Positions 11,221-22,330 of a stretch of DNA of 64,000 nt are shown here, piece by piece. Location: contig CM057000.1 of NCBI GenBank assembly GCA_029891345.1, positions 140,352,163 through 140,416,162 on the forward strand. Reading direction: 5' to 3'. This DNA is from Dryococelus australis. Lineage: Eukaryota; Arthropoda; Insecta; Phasmatodea; Phasmatidae. The position numbers and the translations under genes were made by a program. The notes beneath the pieces are model-generated. The model ran no database searches, was not told where the DNA came from, and saw nothing but the letters and a program-made list of their open reading frames with translations. Positions within the stretch are counted from its first letter, which is position 1. Every line of letters starts with the position of its first letter.

Positions 11221-11233
11221 AGGTCAATGACCT
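11221..11233. promoter_or_regulatory. Perfect IR-1 AGGTCA palindrome (ecdysone-response-element-like)
   Basis: AGGTCAATGACCT is a perfect inverted repeat of the nuclear-receptor half-site with 1-bp spacing. This matches the idealised binding site of the insect ecdysone receptor/ultraspiracle dimer. It sits in a segment (11159-11545) with further GACCT/AGGTC words and AT-rich filler resembling the 4860-5330 repeat, so it may be carried by a repeat family. No gene start is identifiable nearby. Confidence 0.4.
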
Positions 11234-12239
11234 CAGCTGGTAGCCATGTTGGAAGACCATTATGGCAGACATGTTGAATTGCATGACCTTGTAACTGACA
11301 TAAAGTGATAATGCACTTGACCTCTGGGGATCATAATCGTGAATATTTTTAAAAAAATCCTTAACAAGGAGGAAAAGGAACAATTCGAAAAATGTAAAAA
11401 ATCGAACATTTCCCACATACATAAAGTTTAAAAATGAGAAACAAAAATATTTTATGAAGGCCAAGGTTGACTCTGATTTTAACCACTCGAAAAAAGTGGC
11501 GTTACACTTATTTTCACAGCCAGTAGACAACTGATGCCCCACCAATCAGTCATTGGCTTTACATCACATCCCCAATCTGTGGCATTAGCTCCACCAATCT
11601 GTCGCCTATGCTTAGCTCCCTTACAATTATAATTATTCGAAGAATTTCGAATTTTTTGCTCTCTGCTAGGTTTTCATCAGGCAATGGGTGGGAGCAGCTA
11701 ATTTTTTTGTATAGAGAGATTGTACTTGTATTTCCGAGGTGGTTGGATAATCATTTAGGTCATCTTGGTTAATGGGAAGCTCAAGTGTCTGGCTGCACAG
11801 GACAGATTCGACGAATTGTCATACCTGTCAAAAAAATTTCTTCTCATGTATGATGCGCTCGAAATTCTGGCTGTGTGCAAATAATTACCAATGTAACAAT
11901 AGTAAGACGAAGATATTCATAACCACCTCACATGTGTTTTCGATAGCGTCCCTAAATCTCAGACCCATCGCATCAGAAGAGCTAGCGTAAGGTTCGTGAG
12001 GCATCCTCCACTACAAGATACTCTTTCATGATTGAATGTTGGTCACATAGGGCCCCTTTCAGAAGATACAGTTTCTCACCGTGGGCAGCGTGGCGCCATG
12101 CCATGGACAGCACACCAGCAGCATCGTGAATACCACAGCATGCACCATCGAGAAAATGGTGTGTCTATGGCACAGCGATGGCATGCTCAGTTGTTGTCGA
12201 AATGCCTTCATGGACCAGAACAACAATCCCAGTGCAAAA

Positions 12240-13930
12240 TTTAGTAGGGGCCAATGTTGGTCCAACATTTTGGGTCTACAATCGGGCCAATGTTGGCAAA
12301 AATATGTTGGCCCAAATCTGTAATGTCACTGAAGATTACATTATCCCAATATGAATTTTATTTTATGTTGGTTACCAACTGAAATACTGTGTTGGCCCAA
12401 TATAATGTTAAGTTTGTACCCACACCTTTAAGAGTACCGTATTTCTCTTTCAGAAGTGCATTCACACAGTCATTTACATGTTACTAACATGTGTCGACAT
12501 TGGTAATGGGTTAGGAAGATGTGTTATTGCTTCCATAAGGCCAACCAATAAACATTCTGCCAATATTGGTTATCCGTGCTATAAATCAATTGTACACATT
12601 AACAAAACAAAAGTTAACACTAGTACTATTCAGAATTTTTCTCTTCATTTCACGACGTGAAGAATTCCCAGTTGGATTTCGGATTCTAACACACCCTTTA
12701 GACTACAATCCGAGATTTTATTCACTGGACTACTGTGATTTGTTGTAATATTTAAAGTAATGTGCACATATCATTGTGTTGCAATTCTATGTACTGTTTT
12801 TACATATTTTTATGTATTTGTTAGATTTTACTACTTTTAAACATAATTTGATATCTATCAGTTACAACAATTTATTTTCCAACTGAAATAACCAATCCAC
12901 AATCAACACTAGAGAGTTTATTTTTAAAGAATCGCCATCCTAAAAAAAAAAACTTGGACCATAAAGCAAATAAAATGAATTACATATGCTTTTATTTTGA
13001 AAATATTAATAATATTAAATTATGCATAATATCTGCAATAGAGTGTGGTTCCCACGTAGCAAAAATATCCAATCACCAACAATTATGTTCACAACATTGT
13101 CTCTACACATGAGGAAGAGAACACATTGTAAAGAAAACTTGCATTTGGTAAGTGTTTTTATTTTGTAAAAATTGATGTTTTTTTTATATTTAAAACGAAT
13201 AGTTTCTGTTGGTGACTGTATGTTGGTTGTACTATATTGGCCCAACAAAGGTAGCACATATCAAACACCAACAATATATGTATCAATATCATGTATGCGA
13301 AATCAACGAGGTCAATTTCAAATAAGACATGGTTTGTGGTTAAAAACATTTATTTCAAACAATCATACGAAATAATAGTGCTATTTCATCAGAAAAATAG
13401 CAATTTTCTTCATTGGAATAATGTTATTTATACAAAGTGTGCCCAACTTAACAATTAGTAATCATTACCAATCACTGTGTTCCTAACATTGACACAACAT
13501 ATACATAACCAACTAATCATTTTTAAAGAAAAATATCTCATGTCACGAACAACCTTCATATTATATACAGTACAAGACAGTGGCATTGTTTTAATTAAAA
13601 AAGGCTGTTCCATATTTTTACATAAAATGTTTGTCGCTCAGGGTTGGTCCAACAGAAAAATACACACCTGTTACCAACAGTAAGCTCATCAATTAGTTAC
13701 CAACTAACAACCAACCATTTAAAAATACACTTGTGATAGGTTGTGGAATATTTTAGATTTAGAAACATAATTGTCTGGAAGGTACTAAGTAATGTCTTAA
13801 CATTTTTGTGGTAGCAAATTTTCGTTGGAATTTTCTGTTGGGCCAATGTTGTATTAATATGTGCGCTCCAACCCAACATATAGCTAACCTTTCAAACCAA
13901 GTGCCAACGTTGGGCCAACGTAGATTACTA
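12240..13930. repeat. Repeat region rich in TTGGCCCAA / CCAATGTTGG motifs
   Basis: Variants of TGTTGGCCCAA and its complement cluster at 12246-12310, 12371-12400, 13210-13260, 13640 and 13839-13925, with AT-rich DNA between. The outermost clusters resemble each other in inverted orientation, which suggests one or two nested foldback-type elements about 1.7 kb across. A further copy of the motif lies at 18960-18990. None of the several reading frames inside is convincing. Confidence 0.5.
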
Positions 13931-14562
13931 CTGGGGAAGTTGTGTAGATATTGTTTCCAAATAACAATTAAACAGCATTCATATGTCAGGAAATGTGGCA
14001 GTTTTCGAAGATTGGTAATTTTGTATCATAAGTTAAGAAGAAATTAGAGAAAGTTTTTCAACTTCTTTGGAATATCAACAAGTAGTTTTTATTAGCTCCT
14101 CAGTCCACAGAGTCCTCTACTCATGAAGGAAAACAGTATAAAGAGAGAGATGCGATTTTACAGACAGAACAGCTTGCAGTGTTTTTGAAGTAATGACTAC
14201 CAGTAGATGCTATACTGATTTGTGAAAGTTTTGACCAACGGACACCAGAAAATCGACAAATCTGAAGATGTCAGCTTAGCTGTAAGTACTTTTCATATCG
14301 CGAATGACGGGATGCCATGCCAGAATGAAGTAGGTGCCATGGAGACATGGTAGCCGTCCATAGCTAAATGCCATCCATGGTACCTGCCATTATGTCCGAA
14401 GGCTTCCATAAACACACATGGCTATTTCTAAGCATGGCATTGTGCCGTTCACAGTGCACTGTGACAAACCATACCACCTTAAAGGGGTCTAAACAGCTCG
14501 GGTCTGGAGGTATTTATAATAATAAAGCCATCAGATGTCGCGTTCTTCAACTAATACTGGGG

Positions 14563-14800
14563 CCACTGTGGGTGAGCGGTTAGACTGCTCACCTCCCACC
14601 AAGGCGAACAAGGTTCAATCGTCGACTGGGTCACTCCTGGGATTTTGCAAGTAGGAATCGTGTTGGACGATGCCACTGGCCAGCGTATTTTCTGGGGTAT
14701 CTTCCATTTTCCCCACCCCTGCATTCCAGCATTGCTACATTGTCACCTCATTTCACCCTCAACAGCCCTCAAGACTTCGTTGTTAAGTGCAGCCCAGAAA
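14563..14800 (+). mobile_element. tRNA-derived SINE, family 1
   Basis: An A-box-like GGGTGAGCGGTTAGAC is followed by CTCCCACCAAGGCGAACAAG and a B-box GGTTCAATCG. The family body comes next, with TTGGACGATGCCACTGGCCA, CCCCACCCCTGCATTCCAGC and CACCTCA. It matches the minus-strand copy at 5859-6130 in order and spacing. RNA polymerase III transcription and LINE-mobilised retroposition are inferred from the class. Confidence 0.85.
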
Positions 14801-15179
14801 TCTAAACAACTCTCTTGTCTAAAGCTACAGGTGAAAGATTGTATTATCTTCCCTTGTCTTCTCAGATTTCAGTCATTATACTCAATTCGGCTCTTCGATT
14901 ACAATCTGCGTGTTATTATAATTAGTTATTGTAATTATACATAGTTTCCCACCAAAGAGAAAAATCTGCCCAAATTTCAAGTGTTGATCTATTTGCATAG
15001 AACCTTTGAAGCTTTAATTTAACTTAATGTATTCACTAATATGCATTTTTCTCTATCATTTACTTGTTTACTTATGATGTGTGTTCGTACAGTTAGTTAA
15101 TTGCGTAATTTCCACCAACATATTTAAGCTTTCGATTCTGTTATTTCCCTTTAGTGATAAAAATGAATCATTCAATTTA

Positions 15180-15523
15180 ATGACATGTTCACAGCTGGTG
15201 TCCCATCATCTCCTTTGGCAGTGACATTTATGACGTCAGATTAGCTGCCTACATCGTCAATATTGCGATTCAGCAGACAATTTTCCGCTCCATCGACCTT
15301 ATCTTCAACTGTATCGATGCAACTGCAGGGTCGATACCTTGTCACCAATGTTGCCACTTTGGTGCATCTTTTCCACTCGCACGAGGTGCTCGTAGACATG
15401 GTTGCAATGATCCGAGAACCAGTTACATATTGTCGGCTACTTCCAAAACCTTGTAAGTCCAAATTTTTCCTACTGTTCGATTCCGAGTGTAACTTGTGTT
15501 TCATTTTACTGTACATCTGCTAA
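15180..15523 (+). pseudogene. Exon-like fragment related to the segment upstream of the 18.65-kb zinc finger
   Basis: The frame from 15263 reads APSTLSSTVSMQLQ, then YLVTNVATLVHLFHSHEVLV. The DNA before the finger at 18.5-18.6 kb has the same succession (APSTIS, TTIVHRFHSAKVLEDI). The conserved block ends at a strong 5' splice-site-like GTAAGT at about 15449. A second version of that end lies inverted at 22250-22330. Probably a duplicated, dead exon of the zinc-finger/polymerase family. Confidence 0.45.
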
Positions 15524-15700
15524 TAAAATATGCATCTTATGTATACTCTGCATTATATTGGTGAAATTTTAAAGTAACAAAACTTGATATTTTCCCCACC
15601 AAGTCATTTTGCTTTACTGTACCATTTCCTCAAGTGGGGTTGCAAGGTTCTAGAAGCAAGCCAACTATACAGGACGATCTTGAGTAATGGGGACAAACTG
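15385..15700 (+). repeat. Dispersed ~300-bp repeat (inverted partner at 22030-22330)
   Basis: Aligns as reverse complement with 22030-22330. Shared landmarks in order are CGTAGA-ATGG-TGCAATG, TTCCAAAA-CTTGTAAGT, AACTTGTGTTTCATTTT, AAGTCATTTTGC and CAAGGTTCTAGAAGCAAGCC. Similarity runs past the GTAAGT, so the duplicated unit includes exon-like and intron-like sequence. Confidence 0.7.
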
Positions 15701-15854
15701 CATGAGATGGTTGCTGAGAAATTCAGGAGCAAATAAGATAATATGGGCATATGTCCGGAAATGCATGGTTACTATACTGTAGAATATTTATTCATTCAAT
15801 ATCTCTGTAGAGTACAATGCAGGGTACGACATGTTGTCATGAGGTTACCATTAG

Positions 15855-17040
15855 ATGAGGTGTTCGATGTGGCCCCCACGGGCGTCTAAGCATGTGCATA
15901 CATGCCGCAGCAGTGACTGTCGCATGTATTCATATGTGCCATTCTGCATCCGAATGGCATAATAGGCAGCATGCATGTGTTGTGTTGTTCCAGTGTCTGC
16001 ACGTCCGGGATGGGCTACGCATACACGACACCTTTCAGGTACCCCCGCAGGTAGAAATATGAAGGGGTGAGGTTCGGCGACCAGGTGGGTGATGCAACTG
16101 GACCACCTCGTCCGATTCATCGACCAGAGAAGATGTTAACTAGATGCCTCAGCACAGAAATGCAGAAGTGAGCAGGAGCACCATCATATAGCAGCCACAT
16201 AGCACTTCATACCACCAAAGGCACCTCTTCCAGCAGGGGAGGCAGGGTCACCCGCAGGAAGTGCAGATATACCTTGCCTGTGAAGCGCTGTGGAAGGACA
16301 ACTGGTCCCACGAGGCAGTCGCCAATAATCATTGCCCACACTTTGAGGCTGAACCAGTGCTGATGGTTTGCTGTCACTATACCATAGAGATTCTGCATAG
16401 CTCACATATGGGTGTTGTAGAGGCTGGCGATACTGCTCCTCGTAAAGGTGGCCTTATCTGTGGATAGATGGATGACAAAAATCCCATAATTGTTGTGGCC
16501 TATGCAACAAACCAGCAGCAAAATTGTCCCCGTGGAGGGAAGTCCGCCGTTAATAAGCCCTGCACACTTTGCAAGTGATATGGGTTGTAGCGGTTGTCGT
16601 GTAGAATGTTCCATATGGTTGTCTGACTTACCCCATGCTGGTGGGCCACCTTTCTGGTGCTTATAACGGGGTGGTATTCCAGTGTTGATCATATGTTCCT
16701 CCAAGGCCAGTGTACATACCTGGTCCACCCGCCCTTCATGTTTACCTATACAGTAAACAAGCCTCTCTCACACAAACTGCGAAACACTGCTTCAGACATT
16801 TTATGGTGTGGTTGCTGTCAATGGAGGTATTTTTTCCGGTACAACCATACTGCCTCCTGCCCATTGCCATTTGCCTATCTGTACGTAAAGACTATGTCGG
16901 CCTGTTCCCGATTGGAATACCAGGCCATCGTTACAAAGTGCTGCATTACACACACACGTCTACTCCAGGGTGAGTCGGCAACTGCAGTGAAGCGGACTCT
17001 CCATGTTACCGATATGTTAGCATGCCACCATCATGGGAAC
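15855..17040 (-). pseudogene. Decayed DDE transposase of a widespread arthropod DNA transposon
   Basis: Minus-strand fragments occur in the order expected for a common arthropod transposase (mariner-like, often annotated with a DUF4817 helix-turn-helix). A helix-turn-helix remnant with GVSQTTIWNIL is followed by NPYHLQSVQGLL, then a strand-1 remnant (DKATFTR). Next comes a WAMIIGDCLVGPVVLPQRF block leading to LLEEVPL, and the terminal CLDARGGHIEHLI. Frames change at least twice, near 16400 and 16190, and the ...HDGAPAH... region is lost or scrambled. Terminal repeats were not located. It is non-functional. Confidence 0.75.
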
Positions 17041-17763
17041 AGTACTGGCCTCTAGCTAGGTATCCATGCATTTCTGGATGTATGCCCTATATATATTTTT
17101 TGTTCCTTATTCTCTCAGGGATCCTCTCCTTCAGTTTGTCTCCATTGCTCAACATCACCCGGTATACAGCAAGAGGTACCCAAACCATGTAGATGTTTAT
17201 CATGGCATGTTTATAGCAATTTACCAATTCATAGGGAAACAGGTACACATTGACTATCCTGAGTAATTGTACCGTTCTTGTATTTGGTATCCATCCCAGT
17301 TAACCTTTATGATTTTCTATGTCAGTTTTAAGGGAACAGGCATATTAGTATGCATACACAACATACAAGAAAAAAATATTTTGTGTAGTTATGTATTAAG
17401 TCTATGTTCTGCATTGAACAAAGTCTGCTGATACAGACTGTCTTGGGGCGGACTGTTTTATTATTACTCTTTTATTAAAGTTGACAGAGAATTTGGATGC
17501 TAAATGTCATGCGGTATAGGGGAAACATCTCTTGAGATCAGATAGCAAACATGACATGATTGGTTTACAGATATTTTTGGTCAATCTCCTTAGAGCAGGA
17601 GCCGAACATTGTCTAAGCACATACCAAACATTGAGGGAGATTTGCCGATAACTAATCACCCTATATCCTCCTTATAGATGAGTCGCCAGTTGTATTCAAG
17701 AAGAATTCGGCATTTCTATTGGAAGAAATTTAATTATGTCATAGTTGCCCATTCGTAACTGGC

Positions 17764-17830
17764 TATTGGACACATGCCATCCCAGGCTTTGCAGCTATAT
17801 AAAGAGCGGGAGTTGTCTCATTGCAGCTGC
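17764..17830 (+). promoter_or_regulatory. Core-promoter-like ATTGG plus TATATAAAG
   Basis: An inverted CCAAT (ATTGG, about 17764) lies about 30 bp upstream of TATATAAAG (17796-17804). An initiator-like TCATTG follows about 20 bp later. It could belong to a transposon or solo LTR, and no downstream ORF supports a host gene. Confidence 0.25.
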
Positions 17831-18152
17831 TGGTAATTATGCCTTAATTTTTCCCATAAAGAGACAGAAAGTAACCAAATTTCAAATTACTATTCGGGTT
17901 AGTTATCTGCACGTATCTCATAAAATATGGCACAGGACATTCGTAACTTTTACTTAACCTTAATAATAATATAAATATATTTAATATTATTTATCACAGT
18001 TCGGACCAGTGTTCCTCAATTGTAATGTGAGAGTAAATTCACTATATTAATAGCAATTGATAAGTTCGTGGTCGAAAATTATGTAAACAAGCGATGGAAG
18101 GTCCAAAGTTTCGGTCCTCCTTGTAAAGTGGATTGCATCAGTGATAAGAGTT

Positions 18153-18173
18153 AGCTCGCTAGAGTAGCGAGCT
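18153..18173. other. Perfect 9-bp hairpin
   Basis: AGCTCGCTA and TAGCGAGCT are separated by GAG. It is short, so it may be chance or a relic of a foldback end. Confidence 0.4.
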
Positions 18174-18439
18174 TCAAACTATTAGGTGTCATCAATGCTA
18201 AGGACCATAATATTTCTAATAACTAGACTGTGTGCATTTTATGAACAATTACTTCACTTTCTTATGGTATGCGAGTGATTACTTCATTTCTTGTGTAATT
18301 TACACATGCTTTTTTTCGATCAATAATAAGGCATTTTTTCTTTCACAAACAACGAGATGAAGAGTGTGTTTGATGTTAAACCATTTACTGATATCTCGTT
18401 GTCATCATCCTTTGTGGTACTGTATTTGACTTAAGCCAA

Positions 18440-19822
18440 TTTGCTTATGGTGGTGGTATTATTCATTGCATCATCACATGTGATTCCACCTTAAGCTTCT
18501 CTATTAGAAGTGCTTATCGCTGCACCGTCAACCATATCTGCAGGGTAATACTTCGACCCCATTATCACCACCATAGTACACCGTTTTCATTCAGCAAAGG
18601 TACTAGAAGACATTGAAAGTACGGCTGCGCAAAAAATAACTGGCCACAGGATGCATAAGTGTGATATATGTAGGAAAAACTTTTCACAAGTTGAAAACTT
18701 GCAGACACACACGAAAATCTGTGATGCTGCAGAGCCTTCGCTTCCCAAAATGCGGCATTCTCAGTTTCCATCGTTGAAACCAACGACCATAATTCACACT
18801 ACACCGAGAGTTCGAGATGATCATTTGTCACTACTCGAGCGACTTTCACACCTTAGAATATATGCAGGTACTGGATGATTTATGAAAATGAGTCCGTTGA
18901 GGCCAAGACTGCATTATGGTCCAACCATAAGACCTATTATGTGGGGAATACTAGCATTTGTATTTCATTTATTGGGCCAACATAAACATTGATGTTAACC
19001 TAAGTTCCTATAATATAAGTTTACATGGCCTGTAAAATTCAAAATCGTTCTCGAGTGTGAATATTCAACAACAGTGCTGGAGGTGGTGATGGATACATGT
19101 ACCTTCAAAACCACGAACATTCCTTGCAGGAGTCACGCAATGTAGGACTTTTTTTTTTATGTGTACAGCAGATTTGCTAAAGAGAAGAGACATTTTTAAC
19201 CATATGTCCTTGCTGGACACTGACTGCCGTGAAAAGACTACAGCTAAACATCAAAGAGCTTGACCCACTGCGCGTGTCCTCATACATCGAATTGTCTGCA
19301 TGTGTTAAAGACCAACATATCGTTAATGATCTGTAAAATTACTGTAAACACAGCTGCACCATTTTGGCAAAATTCTTGTGGTCCATTAACTTGAAGACAG
19401 ATTCGATTTTTCTGAACTCGAATTTCCAATACCCCCACACAAATTAAATTGTTCCAGAAAAAGAGTCTTACATTCTCAAGAAACATTTGTGTGTTTGACC
19501 AGGACTCGCGCTAAGGATACATAAAAAATATTCAACAGCTTTTGAGATCACAACTGACAGTTCAAGGTGAGGTTCGTGTATGCAAGTAGTGCTTGTAACA
19601 TATCAAAAAGTAATGCATACAAAATACTCCTGCAAAAACTGAGATGCCACAACTGGAGAACGGTTATATACTGCACATAGTGAAACTTAACATTTTTCAT
19701 CACACAATCCAAGCTGCCTGTCTTTGTGTGTGTGTGTGGACTGCCAGGGTATGATCAAGTTTAACCAGACCCCAGTAAGTCCTAAATTTAGGCCTACCAG
19801 AAAAATCAGGCGTACATTTACA

Positions 19823-19906
<84 letters not shown>

Positions 19907-20700
19907 GGGTTATCGATAATACTCCTATTCCTGTGACCTTGACTTCGTCATTTCCTAAAGAGCCGATACTGTACAAAAAGGTTGATGCCGAAAAAGACTC
20001 ACGAATAAAATAGTCGGCATTGGCCACAGGAGTAAAGACATACACATCCCTTTCAAACAAACGAAGCTGCTCTCATACCAGTTGCAAAGGCGAGCTACAC
20101 ACGGAAAATGGCATGCAGCTACTCTAAGACCACATTAATGCAAGACGATTGCTATGTAAATGATCACGACCACTTCAGCAGCAAGTACATCGCGGCAGTG
20201 TGCACCAGCTGAAACCTGATGTGTTGAAGACCAATAGAGCCGTATTCTTCCAAATCTTGGGCTGCACACGGGATCCATCTCGCCAGGCAGCTGAGGTGCA
20301 ATACGAATGGTATCTACATTAATCCTCATACCCAGGAGAAATTATAGATTTCCTTAAACATCTCGGTGACAGGTTCCAGATCCAGTTCGTGGATACATTT
20401 TGTTTCAAAGCTCAATCTGGTGTCCCTGGCCGAATTTTAGCCACAGTCCAAAGTCAACAACGTTTGTACATTCTTGGCTTACTAACTGCCATTCATGACA
20501 TGCAAATATGGGTTTTCCTGCTGTTACATCGACGCTTGGGAATAGTTTAATGAAACGCAGCTGCCCGCACAAAAAACATTTCACAACAGACCGAGTCTTT
20601 GGAATCAGCGCTCAGTATTATGCTCATGCATGGGAAGAATATATGGGAAGATTTTGGCTGTGCTATGCTGGGAGAATATATCATCTTTGAAGATAGACAT
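18440..20700 (+). pseudogene. Decayed Polinton-type protein-primed DNA polymerase B, N-terminal half
   Basis: Plus-strand fragments fall in the order of the N-terminal part of arthropod Polinton PolB. A C2H2 finger (HKCDICRKNFSQVENLQTH, 18654) comes first, then VKFKIVLECEY (about 19040). ELDPLRVSSYIEL (about 19257) is followed by a cysteine-containing YCKHSC...LAKFLW block. After the TA microsatellite come VNDHDHFSSKYIAAV (about 20158), AVFFQILGCTRDPSRQ (about 20240), FLKHLGDRFQIQFVDTFCF (about 20352) and a YYAHAWEEY block (about 20616). Stops and frame changes occur throughout. Palm-domain catalytic motifs are not visible. The assignment rests on motif order recalled from the family, not on a search. 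It suggests a second, older Polinton near here. Confidence 0.5.
19825..19903. repeat. (TA)n microsatellite, about 39 units
   Basis: An uninterrupted AT dinucleotide run inside the decayed polymerase-like frame. Flanking coding-like blocks continue on both sides. Confidence 0.95.
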
Positions 20701-21545
20701 GAACCACAAGTTTACTACGCATATTAGAGAAAATATTCAAGATGGAATACAGATCTGTAAACACGACAACGCATACATGTCACTGTCATCAAATTATTTC
20801 ATGGGAATAATCACAGTTACGGCCCTTATTTCGACTTAATCTCCATGATGCTGTAGCAAACTTGGCATTAATAACGGACAATTAATCCGCATGTCACAAT
20901 TAACTTTCCACATTATCCAGACACTCAAATGTTTGAGTTGTGACGGCGTCCTGGTCACCCAGACAGTTTGCCATGCCGTGCACCCAACAGCACCCGCAGC
21001 CATCATCCACACTCTACGTCAGTGTAGTGAAGCGTAATGCCGTGCGGGCAGGGCAACGAGTGCAGCTTAGTGCAGCGCAAGTGCCGAATGAAACCCAGGT
21101 CATTGTAGGGCGCATAAAAGGGATTAAGGCAATTAAAGGACCCCACAAGCATGTGAACACTCAGAGACGCTCCTACGAGTTAATTAAAGTGTTTGTTTGG
21201 TTTTTATGTGAAGTGCACATGTTTTCCCTCTCGCATGTTCGCCCACATTCCATGCCCATTTCTACTGCAAGTGTTATGTTTTGTGTTATTAAAAATGCAG
21301 GGTAATTTGTTCCAAGTGATTTGTGCAAAAGTTACGTGTTTAAAAGATTTATAGAGCACGTTTCAGACAGAAAGTAGTCCCGCCAAGATGGCGGCACGCG
21401 AGTCGCTGCGGAGTCAGTTGTAACCGAGATCTTAGAGGCCACAGGCCGAGTCGGTGCGCGCTCCGGTGGCATGCAACGCCTTTGTTCATTTCATAACCAT
21501 GAATGGCTCTCCTGCATGTCCTCACTTGGCAGTCGACATCCTGCT
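20701..21545. other. Unrecognised ORF and YY1/Pho-like site
   Basis: A 121-codon plus-strand frame (20940-21305) has no recognisable domain, and its composition is only mildly higher in GC than the flanks. A GC-richer patch at 21370-21480 contains CAAGATGGCGGC (21384-21395), matching the YY1/Pleiohomeotic consensus. No gene start can be assigned. Confidence 0.3.
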
Positions 21546-21546
21546 A

Positions 21547-21971
21547 AAGGCTGTTCACTATAAAGTGAGCACTTTAGAAATGAACGTTTTCAAATGTCAC
21601 TGCTCCTGCATGCATGTATTTTAATGCGCGCACTTAGTGACATCCGCAAAGTAAAGTTGGTAACGATGGATGGAAAGTAGTTTCATAACATAACATCGAA
21701 TAAAAAGTGTTAGATAACCCTTTGTGATAGCTTAAAATTACTTCTTTCGTTTTCTGCTTCTTTTTTTTATGCATCGAAGTGTAAAAATGAGCAGATTTAT
21801 AAGATATTTACTTTTATAATAATTTTACAATTTCATTTGACCGACGCATGAATAAAGTGATGAGGCCCAGGGCAATATTAATTTTACTTAAGGTGAAGGC
21901 GTACACAACGTGTAAGCAAGTAGATCTTAAGCAGGGCTTTCGAAAGTGCTCATTTTATCGTGAACAGCCTA
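21547..21971 (+). mobile_element. MITE-A, full-length reference copy (425 bp)
   Basis: Starts AAGGCTGTTCACTATAAAGT and ends ACTTTCG-type sequence then TTTATCGTGAACAGCCTA. The ends are inverted repeats of roughly 28 bp, each containing its own small palindrome (GTTCAC...GTGAGC). TA flanks both sides. Internal landmarks recur in all copies: TGCATG/ATATTTTAA, CAGTAAAGTTGGTAACGATG, GATGGAAAGTAGTT, TTTGACCGACGCATGAATAA and AAGTAGATCTTAAGCAGGGC. It encodes no protein and is a non-autonomous Tc1/mariner-like MITE. Confidence 0.9.
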
Positions 21972-22029
21972 TACATGTCAGAATTTCATGAGCCACAGTT
22001 GACTGCCGTTTATCCCCATTGCACAAAAT

Positions 22030-22330
22030 CATCCTGTACAGTTGGCTTGCTTCTAGAACCTTGCAACTCCACTTGAGGAAATGGTACAGAAAGGCAAAAT
22101 AACTTGACGGGAAAAATATGAAATTTTTGTTACCTTAAAATTACAGCAATGTAATGCAGGTTATACGTAAGGTATTTCATCAGCAAATGTACTATAAAAA
22201 TGAAACACAAGTTACACTCGGAAGCGAATAGTAGGAACAATTTGTACTTACAAGCTTTTGGAAGTAAGCCGACGATATGCAACTGGCCATTGCAGCCATC
22301 TCTACGAGCCACGTCGTGTATCAATAGTAA
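22030..22330 (-). repeat. Inverted copy of the 15385-15700 repeat
   Basis: Reverse complement of the 15.4-kb repeat with the same order of landmarks, including TTCCAAAAGCTTGTAAGTAC. It immediately follows a MITE-A copy. The GTAAGT splice-donor-like site is conserved in both copies. Confidence 0.7.

Larger units (their letters stand above)
17060..18430. other. No recognised gene
   Basis: Mixed-composition DNA between two decayed transposon-related genes. It contains one TATA-box-like site (17796) and a perfect short hairpin (18153-18173). No reading frame shows a family signature. Confidence 0.5.

Noticed and set aside
19724..20060. Tyr-Ile repeat proteins on both strands
   Set aside because: They are translations of the TA microsatellite.
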